From contig NZ_LR130759.1 in the NCBI RefSeq assembly GCF_900292015.1, forward strand, positions 3,038,001 to 3,102,000: a DNA stretch of 64,000 bases, given 5' to 3'. Made by a program: the position numbers and the translations under genes. Positions within the stretch are counted from its first letter, which is position 1, and each line of letters starts with the position of its first letter. Source of the DNA: Mycobacterium basiliense. Lineage in GTDB: Bacteria > Actinomycetota > Actinomycetes > Mycobacteriales > Mycobacteriaceae. Shown piece after piece: positions 11,495-20,210 of the stretch. The notes below the pieces were generated by a model. It did not search any database. It saw nothing but the letters and a program-made list of their open reading frames with translations, and was not told where the DNA came from.

Positions 11495-12859
11495 ATGGAT
11501 TTCGCAGTGCTACCACCGGAGGTCAATTCGGCCAGGATGTATGCCGGTGCCGGCGCGGGGCCGATGCTGGCCGCCGCCGCGGCCTGGGACGCGTTGGCCG
11601 CCGAATTGCATTCGTTGGCGGGGTCGTATGAGTCGGTGGTGGGTGGGCTGACGGCCGGACCCTGGGTGGGCCGGTCATCGATGTCGATGGCCGCGGCGGC
11701 CGCCTCGTATGTGGCGTGGACCAGAAACACCGCCACCCAGGCCGAGCAAGCCGCCAACCAGGCCATAGCCGCGGCCGTCGCCTACGAGACAGCGTTCGCC
11801 GAAACGGTTCCCCCGCCGGTGGTCACGGCCAACCGCGCCCTGCTGGCAGCGCTGGTGGCGACCAACCTGTTCGGACAGAACACGCCGGCCATCGCCGCCA
11901 CCGAGGCACAGTATGCCGAGATGTGGGCCCAGGACGCCTCGGCGATGTACGGCTACGCGGGTTCTTCGGCGTCGGCGACTACGCTGACGCCGTTCGCTTC
12001 ACCACCGGCCACCACCAGCCCCAACGGCCTCTCGAGCCAAGCAGCGGCCACTGCCCTTACCACCGCCGCCATGGCCGGCAATGTGCAGAACAGTGTGTCG
12101 ACCGTTCCTCAAGCGCTCTCCGCGGTACCCAACACGTTGAACAGTCTGGCCGCACCGGCCGCCACCATCCCATCGTTGACCCCGCTGGAGCTGCTGGACT
12201 TGCTGGCTGACCTGAGCGGGCTCTTTATTGACCCGGAGATAGGTGCGGCGGGCCTTGGGGTCGACTCGTTCGTGGGGATAACGGCTCTGCCCTACGACAT
12301 TATTGGCTATGTGATCGGTGTCCACACCGACGACATCGTCAGTGGATGGGCGGGACTCGAGTCCTGGCCGGGTACAGCGCTGGTGCCGCCAAAGCCGTTC
12401 CCAGCGCCGATCACGAGTTTGGGTGGGTCGGCGGTGTCGGCGGGTCTTGCCGAGGCGAACACGATCGGCGGGTTGTCGGTGCCGCCGACCTGGACCGATT
12501 TGGCCCCTGGGATCCACCCTCTTGCGGTGTCCCTGCCGGCCACCACGGTTGGCCCCGCCGCGGAAATGACGGCCGGTGCGGCAGGCAGCCTGTTCAGCCA
12601 AATGGCCCTGGCCGGTGTGGCCGGGCGCGCGATTGCCGGAACTGGCGGCGCCGCCCGTCGCGAGCGGGCCGCGGCGGCCACATCTGAGCGGCCAACACCG
12701 TCGACCACCAACGAGCAGCCGACTCCGCCGACCCGTGCGGCCGGCGGACCTATCACCAGCATCGCCGCCGAGCTGCGCGAGCTGGCGTCCCTGCGCGATT
12801 CGGGAATCCTCACCGAAGAGGAATTCACCGAGCAGAAACAACGCCTGCTGCCACACTGA
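11495..12859 (+). CDS. PPE protein, SVP subfamily, with C-terminal SHOCT domain
   Basis: PPE domain from [20 protein letters not shown] through about residue 180, including the WxG-type turn GPWVGRSS; these proteins pair with PE partners and leave through type VII secretion. The subfamily motif is [14 protein letters not shown] (GxxSVPxxW). After a Thr/Pro-rich linker the last ~33 residues, [20 protein letters not shown] and onward, match the SHOCT short C-terminal domain, a putative oligomerisation module. Start ATG 11495 has CGGAGGAA 5 nt upstream. Length 454 aa. No PE gene is adjacent, so the partner is elsewhere. Confidence 0.9.
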   Translation: MDFAVLPPEVNSARMYAGAGAGPMLAAAAAWDALAAELHSLAGSYESVVGGLTAGPWVGRSSMSMAAAAASYVAWTRNTATQAEQAANQAIAAAVAYETAFAETVPPPVVTANRALLAALVATNLFGQNTPAIAATEAQYAEMWAQDASAMYGYAGSSASATTLTPFASPPATTSPNGLSSQAAATALTTAAMAGNVQNSVSTVPQALSAVPNTLNSLAAPAATIPSLTPLELLDLLADLSGLFIDPEIGAAGLGVDSFVGITALPYDIIGYVIGVHTDDIVSGWAGLESWPGTALVPPKPFPAPITSLGGSAVSAGLAEANTIGGLSVPPTWTDLAPGIHPLAVSLPATTVGPAAEMTAGAAGSLFSQMALAGVAGRAIAGTGGAARRERAAAATSERPTPSTTNEQPTPPTRAAGGPITSIAAELRELASLRDSGILTEEEFTEQKQRLLPH

Positions 12860-13126
12860 CCCGACGCTAACGGCGCTTGGGGTGCTCGAGAAACCAAACC
12901 ATTCGGTCAGTAATAACGCGATGCGGGTAGCGATGTGAGCCACGGGAAATCGCACATATAATAACCCATGGCCAGTGTTTCCGTGACCGATATATGCCGA
13001 GGTAATTCTGTTTGCGGGCGCAACGGCGCAAACATCTAGCGCAAACTAGGAACTGTGTTTAATCTAATTCACATATTTGCACACGCTTACGTATCGTTAG
13101 GCCCAACAAGAAAGGACGGGCATCAC

Positions 13127-13450
13127 ATGCCTTCTCGTCGCTGGCTGGCCACCCTCGCAATCCCTGTTGCGGTTGGCGCCGCCCTCGTATCCGGCACCGT
13201 CGTCGCCGCCGCGGACGCTACTGACGACACATTCCTCTCCCAGATGCGCAGTCTCGGATTCACCTGGCCGGCAGGCGATGATTCCGACATCGTGGCAATG
13301 GGCCATCAAATCTGCGCCGACCGCATGGCGGGTAAGACGCCGGACGCCATTGCTCAGGACATCCACACCACCTTGGGCGCAAAAGGCATCACTTTCGCCG
13401 ACGTTACCTCCATGGTCAGCGCCGCTGAATCGACCTATTGCCCGGGTTAA
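13127..13450 (+). CDS. Small secreted DUF732 protein
   Basis: A 107-aa protein: Sec signal peptide (RRWLATLAIPVAVGAALVSG ... VVAAADA) then a DUF732 domain, DDTFLSQMRSLGFTWPAGDD, IVAMGHQICADRMAGKT, ending SAAESTYCPG, with the two conserved cysteines. Start ATG 13127 with AAGGA about 12 nt upstream. The 267 bp before it (12860-13126) are AT-richer than the surroundings and hold no gene; they probably contain its promoter. Function unknown; paralogue of the gene at 10897. Confidence 0.82.
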   Translation: MPSRRWLATLAIPVAVGAALVSGTVVAAADATDDTFLSQMRSLGFTWPAGDDSDIVAMGHQICADRMAGKTPDAIAQDIHTTLGAKGITFADVTSMVSAAESTYCPG

Positions 13451-13619
13451 TAAATTCAGCCCGCCGCCAACAGTGCCCATAAGACACATATGAGCCAGTA
13501 ATCGGCTTTGCTTTACCTACACTATATTGGCAACCCGGGTCATGGACTTCGTCAGTATTTTTCGGCGGTCAATTCTTCTTGCGACCGCGGTAGGGAAGCC
13601 GTCGACTCGAAGGCCTGGC

Positions 13620-14888
13620 TCAGTCAACGATCACGGCGAAGTCGACCCACAGATGCCGCGGCCCGCGGAATATTTGGCTGTGCCGATATGGTGGCGGGTC
13701 CACCACCAGCCTGGGAACTTCCACCCGGCGCAGGAATGTTTCCACCGCCAGGTTGACCTCCAGACGCGCCAGCGGACCGCCCATGCAGGTGTGAATACCG
13801 CTGCCCCAGCCGAAGTGTTCGTTGTCTTCGCGTAGCGGGTCGAAGCGATCCGGGTTGTCGAATCGCCGAGGATCTCGATTGGCGGCCGCGTAGATCAGGT
13901 GCACCGCCGATCCGGCCGGGATCAGGGTTCCGCCGATCTCGACGTCCGCAGTAGCGCTGCGGCTGGGGAAGAACTGCACCGCGGACTGTAATCGCTGCAC
14001 CTCCTCGATGGTCCGCGGAATCAACTCGGGACGTTGCCGCAGCAGATCCCAGGAGCCGGGGTTGCGCAGCAGCGTCATCACACAGTTGGTGATGGTGTTA
14101 ACGGTGGAATCATGGCCGGCGACGAGGAGCAGCATCGCGTTGGCCGTCGTCTCCGGCACCGACATCGGCCCGTCCGGTCCATCGTCATGCAACAGCTTGG
14201 ATAGCAGGCCCTCGCCGGGGTTGTCGGCATAGCGCGTCACCAAATCACCCAAATATCCCAACAGCGCGGCGGTGCTGGCCCGGCCTTTCTCGGCCAGCTC
14301 CTGACCCTGCGTGGACTCGCCCTCTGGGCCCAGATCGGTGCCCGTCATGAAGTCGAAGATCCAGGCGTGAAACATCGGCTCGTCTTCGATCGGCACGCCG
14401 AGGATCTTGCAGATGACCGCGACGGGTATCGGGTAGGCGAAGTCCTCCACGACGTCCAGGCGGTTGTTGCCACCGGCTTTGACCCGGTCTAGCAGGCCGT
14501 TGGCCAGCTGCACGATGAATGTTTCCATGCTCGGAATCAGGTCGGGGGAGTGCGGCGGGCCGAAGTGGCGCATGACCTGCCGACGGGCCCGGTCGTGATC
14601 GGGCGGGTCGGAAACGATGATGCTGGCGTCGCGTGCGTAGGCCTGCATGTGCTCGCTGCCAGGCTCCGCTACGGGCTGTTCACCGCCGAGACCCGAAGGG
14701 CTACGGCTGATGTCGGAGCTGATCCGGGGGTCGTGGGCCAAAGCGAGCAGCTCCTGGTAGCCGGTGACGACGTAGGTCTGGTCGGCGACCTTGGCCACCG
14801 GAGTCTTGCGCAGCTCCTCGAAGTATGGGTACGGGTTGGGCCGATTCTCGAACTTCATTGCCTCGGCCCAGGCCGTCTCGGGTTTCAT
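13620..14888 (-). CDS. Cytochrome P450
   Basis: A 422-aa soluble bacterial P450. Haem-binding loop FGWGSGIHTCMGGPLARLE has the thiolate Cys at residue 368; the I-helix is LLLVAGHDSTVNTI (acid-alcohol pair replaced by His-Asp-Ser-Thr order, AGHDST, common in actinobacterial P450s); the K-helix ExxR is in TIEEVQRLQS. Start ATG 14888, with AGGAG 6 nt upstream; GTG 14891 is possible. It lies 83 bp after a ferredoxin reductase and ferredoxin on the same strand, so all electron carriers it needs are encoded in one probable operon. Substrate and CYP subfamily are not assigned. Confidence 0.92.
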   Translation of the reverse strand: MKPETAWAEAMKFENRPNPYPYFEELRKTPVAKVADQTYVVTGYQELLALAHDPRISSDISRSPSGLGGEQPVAEPGSEHMQAYARDASIIVSDPPDHDRARRQVMRHFGPPHSPDLIPSMETFIVQLANGLLDRVKAGGNNRLDVVEDFAYPIPVAVICKILGVPIEDEPMFHAWIFDFMTGTDLGPEGESTQGQELAEKGRASTAALLGYLGDLVTRYADNPGEGLLSKLLHDDGPDGPMSVPETTANAMLLLVAGHDSTVNTITNCVMTLLRNPGSWDLLRQRPELIPRTIEEVQRLQSAVQFFPSRSATADVEIGGTLIPAGSAVHLIYAAANRDPRRFDNPDRFDPLREDNEHFGWGSGIHTCMGGPLARLEVNLAVETFLRRVEVPRLVVDPPPYRHSQIFRGPRHLWVDFAVIVD

Positions 14889-14902
14889 CACCTTCTCCTA
14901 TT

Positions 14903-14950
14903 TGGTCTCAACGTCTACAAATGGTCTCAACGACGCCAAATGGTTTCAGG
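14903..14950. repeat. 19-bp tandem repeats upstream of the P450
   Basis: Two 19-bp units (TGGTCTCAACGTCTACAAA and TGGTCTCAACGACGCCAAA) and a degenerate third unit (TGGTTTCAGG) repeat head to tail in the 83-bp gap between the reductase and the P450. The position suggests iterated regulator sites or simple tandem duplication. Confidence 0.5.
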
Positions 14951-14971
14951 GCTCGCACCGTCGGCGGCCGG

Positions 14972-16375
14972 TCAGGTTCTCGGAGGCCGGAATTCGGCGC
15001 CGCGCGAGGTCGGGTCGTGTCCGGTCAACACCACGTCGGGCATGGCGGTCGGTTCCTTGGGATCGGGGAACCGGGCCGGCATCGGCTCAAAGATGACGGG
15101 GCGGTCGTAACCCGGTGCGGGCGGCGGGAACGGCGCGGACTGCTCGATGAGCTTGGCGTAGTACGGCAACCACTTGCCGTGGTCGAAGGTCACGGCCCCG
15201 ACGATGCGGCCCCGGTATCCGTACGCGGCGGCAAATCGGCGCTTCTCGACCGAGCCTTGGGTGAACACGATCTCATCGCCGAACGAGCACACTCCGACAC
15301 TTTTGATGTTGACGCCGAACTGACCCGACCAAAAGGACGGCAGTGGCAAGTGCGGCCGCCGACCCAGCTCCAGGCTGATCATATTGTTGGCCGCTACCTC
15401 GGCACCGAAAACGGCGTTGTCCCAATGCTCTTGGGACATGAACTCGTATTCGTAGAGCACGTGCGGGGCACGTGCCACGTCGCCGGCCACGAAAATGTTG
15501 TCGGTTACCACGCCGTTGATGTCGAAGGCGCGGCAGCCCGCATCACAGGCCACGCCCCAGAAGCCACTCGCCAACTGCGCGCCCTCGAGCCACTCCACAT
15601 TGCGGATCGAACCCAGCGACGCCACCACCACGTCCACTTCGAGTACGGTCCCGTCGGACAGCCGGGCCGCCCGGACGTGACCGGCCGCGTCACCGTCGAG
15701 GCCCGATACCGCAACTCCAGTACGCAAATCGACACCGGCGTCCAGCTGCATCTGGGCGGCGATGTCGCCGATCACGCCGCCGAGCGCACCGACCAGCGGC
15801 GCCTTGCCGCGCTCGGCGACCGTCACCGCAAGGTCGAGGTCACGGCACACCGAAGCAATCTCCGAGCCCACGAAACCCGAACCGACGATCAGCACCCGGC
15901 GCGGGCGCTGCTTGAGCGCGGCGGCCAGCTTGGCGGCGTCATCGCAGGTACGCACGGTGAACAGGCCCTGCAGGGCGGCCTCTTGCGGGTTGAACCACGG
16001 CCGTGCCCTGGTGCCGGTCGCAATCAATAGCCGGTCGTAGTCCACCTTTTCGCCATTGGCCAGCAGCACCTGACGGTTGGACCGGTCCAGGCCGACCGCG
16101 GCCACACCCAGGCGCCAGTGCGCGTCCACGGGGCGCAGACGAGGCAGCTTGGTGTGGTCGGCGGGCACCCAGCCCTTCAGCACCTGCTTGGACAGCGGCG
16201 GACGGTCGTAGGGTTCGTGCGGTTCGTCGCCGATGATCGTCAGTTGGCCGCGAAACCCCCTGTCCCGTAAGGCTTCCGCTGCACGCAGACCGGCTAGAGA
16301 AGCACCTACGATGACGATCCGGGCTTCGGCTTTGAACGTGTCGACCAACTGGCTCACCAGCGATGCGGCCGTCAC
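14972..16375 (-). CDS. NAD(P)H:ferredoxin reductase, FAD-dependent
   Basis: A 467-aa pyridine-nucleotide reductase: FAD-binding VIVGASLAGLRAAEALRDRG near residue 20, ATGTRARP, NAD(P)H-binding VLIVGSGFVGSEIASVCRDL, second FAD motif NIFVAGDVARAPH and a C-terminal reductase domain. It passes electrons from NAD(P)H to the ferredoxin encoded just upstream and so to the P450. The GTG start at 16375 overlaps the TGA of the ferredoxin gene in GTGA, so translation is coupled. Confidence 0.9.
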   Translation of the reverse strand: MTAASLVSQLVDTFKAEARIVIVGASLAGLRAAEALRDRGFRGQLTIIGDEPHEPYDRPPLSKQVLKGWVPADHTKLPRLRPVDAHWRLGVAAVGLDRSNRQVLLANGEKVDYDRLLIATGTRARPWFNPQEAALQGLFTVRTCDDAAKLAAALKQRPRRVLIVGSGFVGSEIASVCRDLDLAVTVAERGKAPLVGALGGVIGDIAAQMQLDAGVDLRTGVAVSGLDGDAAGHVRAARLSDGTVLEVDVVVASLGSIRNVEWLEGAQLASGFWGVACDAGCRAFDINGVVTDNIFVAGDVARAPHVLYEYEFMSQEHWDNAVFGAEVAANNMISLELGRRPHLPLPSFWSGQFGVNIKSVGVCSFGDEIVFTQGSVEKRRFAAAYGYRGRIVGAVTFDHGKWLPYYAKLIEQSAPFPPPAPGYDRPVIFEPMPARFPDPKEPTAMPDVVLTGHDPTSRGAEFRPPRT

Positions 16376-16587
16376 CGCGCGTCCCGATCCGCCGGCGGGT
16401 CCACTTCGAGAATAATCGCCTGCACCGGACAGGAGGCCGCCGCGCGCAGGACCCGTTGGTGCTGTGACTCGTCAGGATTGGGATCGTAGACCAGTGCTTC
16501 CTCGCCGATGAGCCGCAGTACATCGGGCGCCAGCGGCACGCATTGCGCATAGCCCTGGCACTTGTTGAGATCGACCACCAACCGCAT
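16372..16587 (-). CDS. 3Fe-4S-type ferredoxin for the P450
   Basis: A 71-aa ferredoxin. Cluster ligands are visible as Cys10, Cys16 and Cys53 in NKCQGYAQC and ASCPVQAI; the position of a fourth Cys (residue 13) is Tyr, as in the atypical mycobacterial P450 partner ferredoxins (C-x2-X-x2-C-xn-CP). Start ATG 16587 with GAAGGG 7-8 nt upstream. First gene of the ferredoxin - reductase - P450 run. The 290 bp upstream (16588-16877) contain a direct repeat TTGTTCC...TTGTTCC near 16660-16677 and no gene. Confidence 0.9.
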   Translation of the reverse strand: MRLVVDLNKCQGYAQCVPLAPDVLRLIGEEALVYDPNPDESQHQRVLRAAASCPVQAIILEVDPPADRDAR

Positions 16588-16877
16588 ACCCCGACCCTTC
16601 CATCTGTTGGCGTGTCCGGCCGCGCCGAGACTCATTGTGACTCGCCCGCCCATCGTCACTTGTTCCCTACTTGTTCCGTGGGATTTTTGGCTCTTTGAGC
16701 CGGCTGTATGCGCAGTGAGCGGATCTCGCCACCGCGGATCTGATTTGCCGCCGCCGTTTGTGACCAGGTGATGTTTGGAATCGCGTATGACCGGCGCGTT
16801 AAAACCCAGATGCAGCCGCGGTATCCCGATACGCTTAGCCGCAATCGGATCGGTGATCGAGGCGGAGGGCGGGCGGC

Positions 16878-18533
16878 TTGTCACTTCTGGTCGTGGCTCC
16901 CGAGCTGTTGGCGTCGGCGGCAGCGGACTTGGAAAGCATCGGATCGGCGCTGAATGCGGCGACTGCCGCCGCGGCGGCCCCGACGACGTCGCTGGCGGCC
17001 GCTGCCGCCGATGAGGTCTCGGCCGCGGTGGCGGCGCTCTTTGCCGGGTTCGGCAAGGAATATCAAACCCTCAACTCGCAGGCCAACGCGTTTTATCAAC
17101 AATTTCTGCAGTCGCTGAACTCTGCGAGCGGATCCTACGCGGCCGCGGAGGCGCAGAGCGTATCGCTATTGCAGACCTTCGAAACCGACCTGCTGGGTGT
17201 GGTCAACGCACCCAGCGAAGCGCTGCTGGGCCGGCCGCTGATCGGCAACGGCACCAACGGGACGGCCGCAAGTCCGAATGGCGGGGCCGGTGGGCTGGTG
17301 TACGGCAACGGCGGCAACGGATATTCGCAGACGGCGGCGGGGGTAACCGGCGGGGCCGGCGGTTCGGCGGGGTTGATCGGCAACGGCGGCACCGGCGGCA
17401 CTGGCGGGGCCGGGGCGACCGGCGGAGCCGGTGGCAACGGGGGCTGGCTGTTCGGCAACGGCGGACTCGGCGGAGCCGGCGGTGCATCGAGTCCCACCGG
17501 CGGAAACGGCGGAATCGGCGGTGCTGCGGGCCTGCTCGGTACGGGCGGCAACGGCGGCATGGGCGGCCTCGGCGACGGCGGCATACGCGGCACCGGAGGC
17601 ACCGGAGGTGGCGGCGGTCTGCTGTTCGGCCATTCCGGGGTCAGTGGCCTAGGCGGGGATGGCAGAACCGTCCCGCTGCACGTGGTCAATGTCACCGAGC
17701 CGGTGGTCTACGCCTCCGTCAACGGGGCCGCGAATACGCCGGTGCTGGTTGACACCGGATCGGCCGGCCTGGTGGTGTCACCCAAGGACGTCGGGGGCTT
17801 GCTGGGATTGGTCAACATGGGATTGCCCACCGGATTCAATATCAGCGCGTACAGCGGGGGACTGACCTACCTGTTCGCCACCTATCCCACCACGGTGGAT
17901 TTTGGGAACGGCATTGCAACCGGACCCACCGACGTTGATGTTGTGCTGCTGTCGATCCCGACTTCGCCCTATGCCATCTCGACCTACCTGAACGCCTTCT
18001 GGCGCAATCCGTTCACCACTCCGTTCGACGCCTATTTCGAATCCGCCGGCGTAGAAGGCGTTTTGGGCATCGGGCCCAACGCGACGGGACCGGGCCCGAG
18101 CATTCCGACGTACGCGTTACCGGGCGACCTCAGTCAAGGTGTGCTCATCGACATGCAGGGCGGCGAGCTGGTGTTCGGTCCCAACCCGCTCACCCCTAAC
18201 ATCACGGTTACCGGAGCGCCGATCAGCACCCTGTACGTCTCGGTGAATGGCGGACCGTTGCAGGCAGTTCCCTCGATCATCGACTCCGGCGGGGTAACGG
18301 GCACCATCCCGTCGTCGGTGGTCGGGTCGACCTTGCCGGCCAACACCAACATTTACGTCTACGCCGATAGCGGCGGCACCCAGGAGCTGTACCACTTCAA
18401 CACGAACACCTACCGGCCCACGGTCATTACCTCGGGGCTGATGAACACCGGATTCCTGCCCTTCTGGGAGCAACCGGTTTACATCTCCAATAGCCCCGGC
18501 GGGGTGGGCACAACGGTTTTTAACACGCCCTAG
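16878..18533 (+). CDS. PE_PGRS protein with aspartic protease domain (PE_PGRS35/PecA type)
   Basis: A 551-aa type VII secretion substrate. PE domain residues 1-100 (SLLVVAPELLASAAADLESI ...), a short Gly-rich PGRS region about 120-265 with (GGAGG)n-type repeats, then a pepsin-like domain. The two catalytic aspartates are at VLVDTGSAGLVV (Asp292) and SIIDSGGVTGTI (Asp469). Homologues are M. tuberculosis PE_PGRS35 (Rv1983) and the M. marinum PecA-group, which cleave surface-exposed PE proteins (established for PecA). The start is a TTG with a GGAGGG-type site upstream. It is followed by a convergent cfp21-like cutinase, as in the Rv1983-Rv1984c order. Confidence 0.92.
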   Translation: MSLLVVAPELLASAAADLESIGSALNAATAAAAAPTTSLAAAAADEVSAAVAALFAGFGKEYQTLNSQANAFYQQFLQSLNSASGSYAAAEAQSVSLLQTFETDLLGVVNAPSEALLGRPLIGNGTNGTAASPNGGAGGLVYGNGGNGYSQTAAGVTGGAGGSAGLIGNGGTGGTGGAGATGGAGGNGGWLFGNGGLGGAGGASSPTGGNGGIGGAAGLLGTGGNGGMGGLGDGGIRGTGGTGGGGGLLFGHSGVSGLGGDGRTVPLHVVNVTEPVVYASVNGAANTPVLVDTGSAGLVVSPKDVGGLLGLVNMGLPTGFNISAYSGGLTYLFATYPTTVDFGNGIATGPTDVDVVLLSIPTSPYAISTYLNAFWRNPFTTPFDAYFESAGVEGVLGIGPNATGPGPSIPTYALPGDLSQGVLIDMQGGELVFGPNPLTPNITVTGAPISTLYVSVNGGPLQAVPSIIDSGGVTGTIPSSVVGSTLPANTNIYVYADSGGTQELYHFNTNTYRPTVITSGLMNTGFLPFWEQPVYISNSPGGVGTTVFNTP

Positions 18534-18628
18534 AGCCGCCGCGCTTTCGCCCGAGCCGGGCAAAAACGCGAGTTCCCGTCCATGGATACGTACCTGATGC
18601 GGCGATGCTCGGCCGATGGTGAGGGACG

Positions 18629-19270
18629 CTAGTTGAGCCTGCCCGCGGCGAAGGTCGCTGCCTGGCTGGTCATCCCGGACTGGATGTACGAAACGTGCGC
18701 CATGATGTTCCCGCCTCCGGTGCATATCGGATCGTCGGGAGCGCACAAGCTGATGGTCTTGGCGCCGTACAGCGGATTGATGGTCGGCAGCGGTTGTCCG
18801 CCCCACAACATGCTGGAGAACCCGCTGGATGGCTCGCCGAAGAGCGCGACGGCCGCGACATGATCGGCGACCGAGGCGGGCATCGCGGAGCTGGACAAAT
18901 CGATTACGGTTGCGCCCTGCGAATACCCGCCGAGGACGATCTTGGCCTTGGGGCAGCTGGCGACCGTTTCCTGGATGTGCGCGCTGGCATCGTTGGAACC
19001 GATCGACGCGCTGTTGTGGTAGTCGTCGTTGGCGGGGTAATCGACCGCGTACGCACCCACGGATCGCTCCCCAACCTGCGAACTGAGCGCGTCCACAAAT
19101 GCCTGGCCCACGTCGCCGAGCCCGGGATCCTGATGGGTCCCACGAGCGAAAACCACCGCGACGTCCGAACACGGATCGGCGCTGGCCACGGGGTGGACGA
19201 TAGGCATGCTCACCGCCCATGCCGTCATTCCCACCACACCAAGAATTCGCGCCACGCCGCGTGCTGTCAT
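18629..19270 (-). CDS. cfp21: Secreted cutinase-like serine esterase, Cfp21 homologue
   Basis: A 213-aa protein with Sec signal peptide ending near ASADPCSD. Cutinase alpha/beta-hydrolase triad: nucleophile Ser in GGYSQGATV, Asp in CAPDDPIC, His in IMAHVSYIQSG; the disulphide cysteines are present. The core (SSGFSSMLWGG, ICTGGGNIMAHVSY, SGMTSQAATFAA) is nearly the same as M. tuberculosis Cfp21 (Rv1984c), a secreted lipolytic antigen. Start ATG 19270 begins the signal peptide; an upstream in-frame GTG/ATG to 19288 would add six residues. Neighbour of the PE_PGRS35-type protease. Confidence 0.93.
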   Translation of the reverse strand: MTARGVARILGVVGMTAWAVSMPIVHPVASADPCSDVAVVFARGTHQDPGLGDVGQAFVDALSSQVGERSVGAYAVDYPANDDYHNSASIGSNDASAHIQETVASCPKAKIVLGGYSQGATVIDLSSSAMPASVADHVAAVALFGEPSSGFSSMLWGGQPLPTINPLYGAKTISLCAPDDPICTGGGNIMAHVSYIQSGMTSQAATFAAGRLN

Positions 19271-19479
19271 GACCAAATGCTGACACACCGGCGGCGACGC
19301 CGGCTGCGGCGGGGTGCGGGGCCGATCGCTGCACGACTAAACCCAGGTCGCGATTCGAACTGCACACCACGGCGGTCGATCTCGGCGCGGGTCGCGCGGT
19401 ATTGGTGTGCAATCTGCGGCAGGAACGGTTCCTCGCCGAAGCCGCGGTTGACCGTCACGTGTCCAGGCCCCGCATCTGC

Positions 19480-20148
19480 TTACCCCCGAGGGCTCGACAG
19501 GAAGGCTCGATTGCCGTATCTGTCCAGTGAGACGGCCTCACCGACGGGGCGACGCGTGGTGGGACCATACTTGCCGATCGGCCAGCCAACGGGAATCACC
19601 GCGCACGGCGTGACATTCCAGGGCAGGCCCAGGACGCGTCGGGCCAGCACCCTGCTCCACAGCGGCACGGTGATCAAGGCCGCACCCAACCCGGCCGCCC
19701 GCGCCCCGAGCAGCAGATTCTGCACCGCCGGATAGATGGAACCGTAGGCACTGCTGGTCGCAATCGGCGGCCAGGGTGCAATGACCCCCTTGAGGCAAGC
19801 CACCACCACGACGGGGATGTCCTCGAAGTGATCCGCCTGCCATTGCACCGCCTTCTGCAGTCGGGCCATCTTCTCGTCACCGCTGCGTTCAAAGGATCGC
19901 CGATAAAAGGGGCCAACCGCTTTCATGGCCCCGCGATTCAGCCGGCCCAGTTTCGCGACCACTTTGCGGTCCTTGACGACGACGAATTCCCAATTCTGCG
20001 CGTTTGAACCGGTCGGCGCCTTCATGGCGAGCTCCAACAAGTGCAGTACCAGCGCATCGTCAACCGGGTCGCTTTTAAGCCGACGGATCGCGCGTTGTGT
20101 GCTCATCGCCTCTTCGAGCGGCATCGCCAAGAACTCTTGCTCAGTCAT
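19480..20148 (-). CDS. Nitroreductase-family FMN oxidoreductase
   Basis: A 222-aa nitroreductase. The FMN phosphate region is STQRAIRRLKSDPVDDALV, followed by APTGSNAQNWEFVVV, and the dimer/FMN region SIYPAVQNLLLGARAAGLGAAL with the C-terminal GWPIGKYGPT. These features match the family of NAD(P)H-dependent nitro/quinone reductases. Divergent from hrpA with 62 bp between. Physiological substrate unknown. The 209 bp downstream (19271-19479) hold no recognisable gene. Confidence 0.87.
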   Translation of the reverse strand: MTEQEFLAMPLEEAMSTQRAIRRLKSDPVDDALVLHLLELAMKAPTGSNAQNWEFVVVKDRKVVAKLGRLNRGAMKAVGPFYRRSFERSGDEKMARLQKAVQWQADHFEDIPVVVVACLKGVIAPWPPIATSSAYGSIYPAVQNLLLGARAAGLGAALITVPLWSRVLARRVLGLPWNVTPCAVIPVGWPIGKYGPTTRRPVGEAVSLDRYGNRAFLSSPRG

Positions 20149-20210
20149 ATCCCGATTCCAGCACAGCCCGTGTGTCCGACAGCGGCAACCTTCTCGTCCG
20201 GCCCGCCCCG

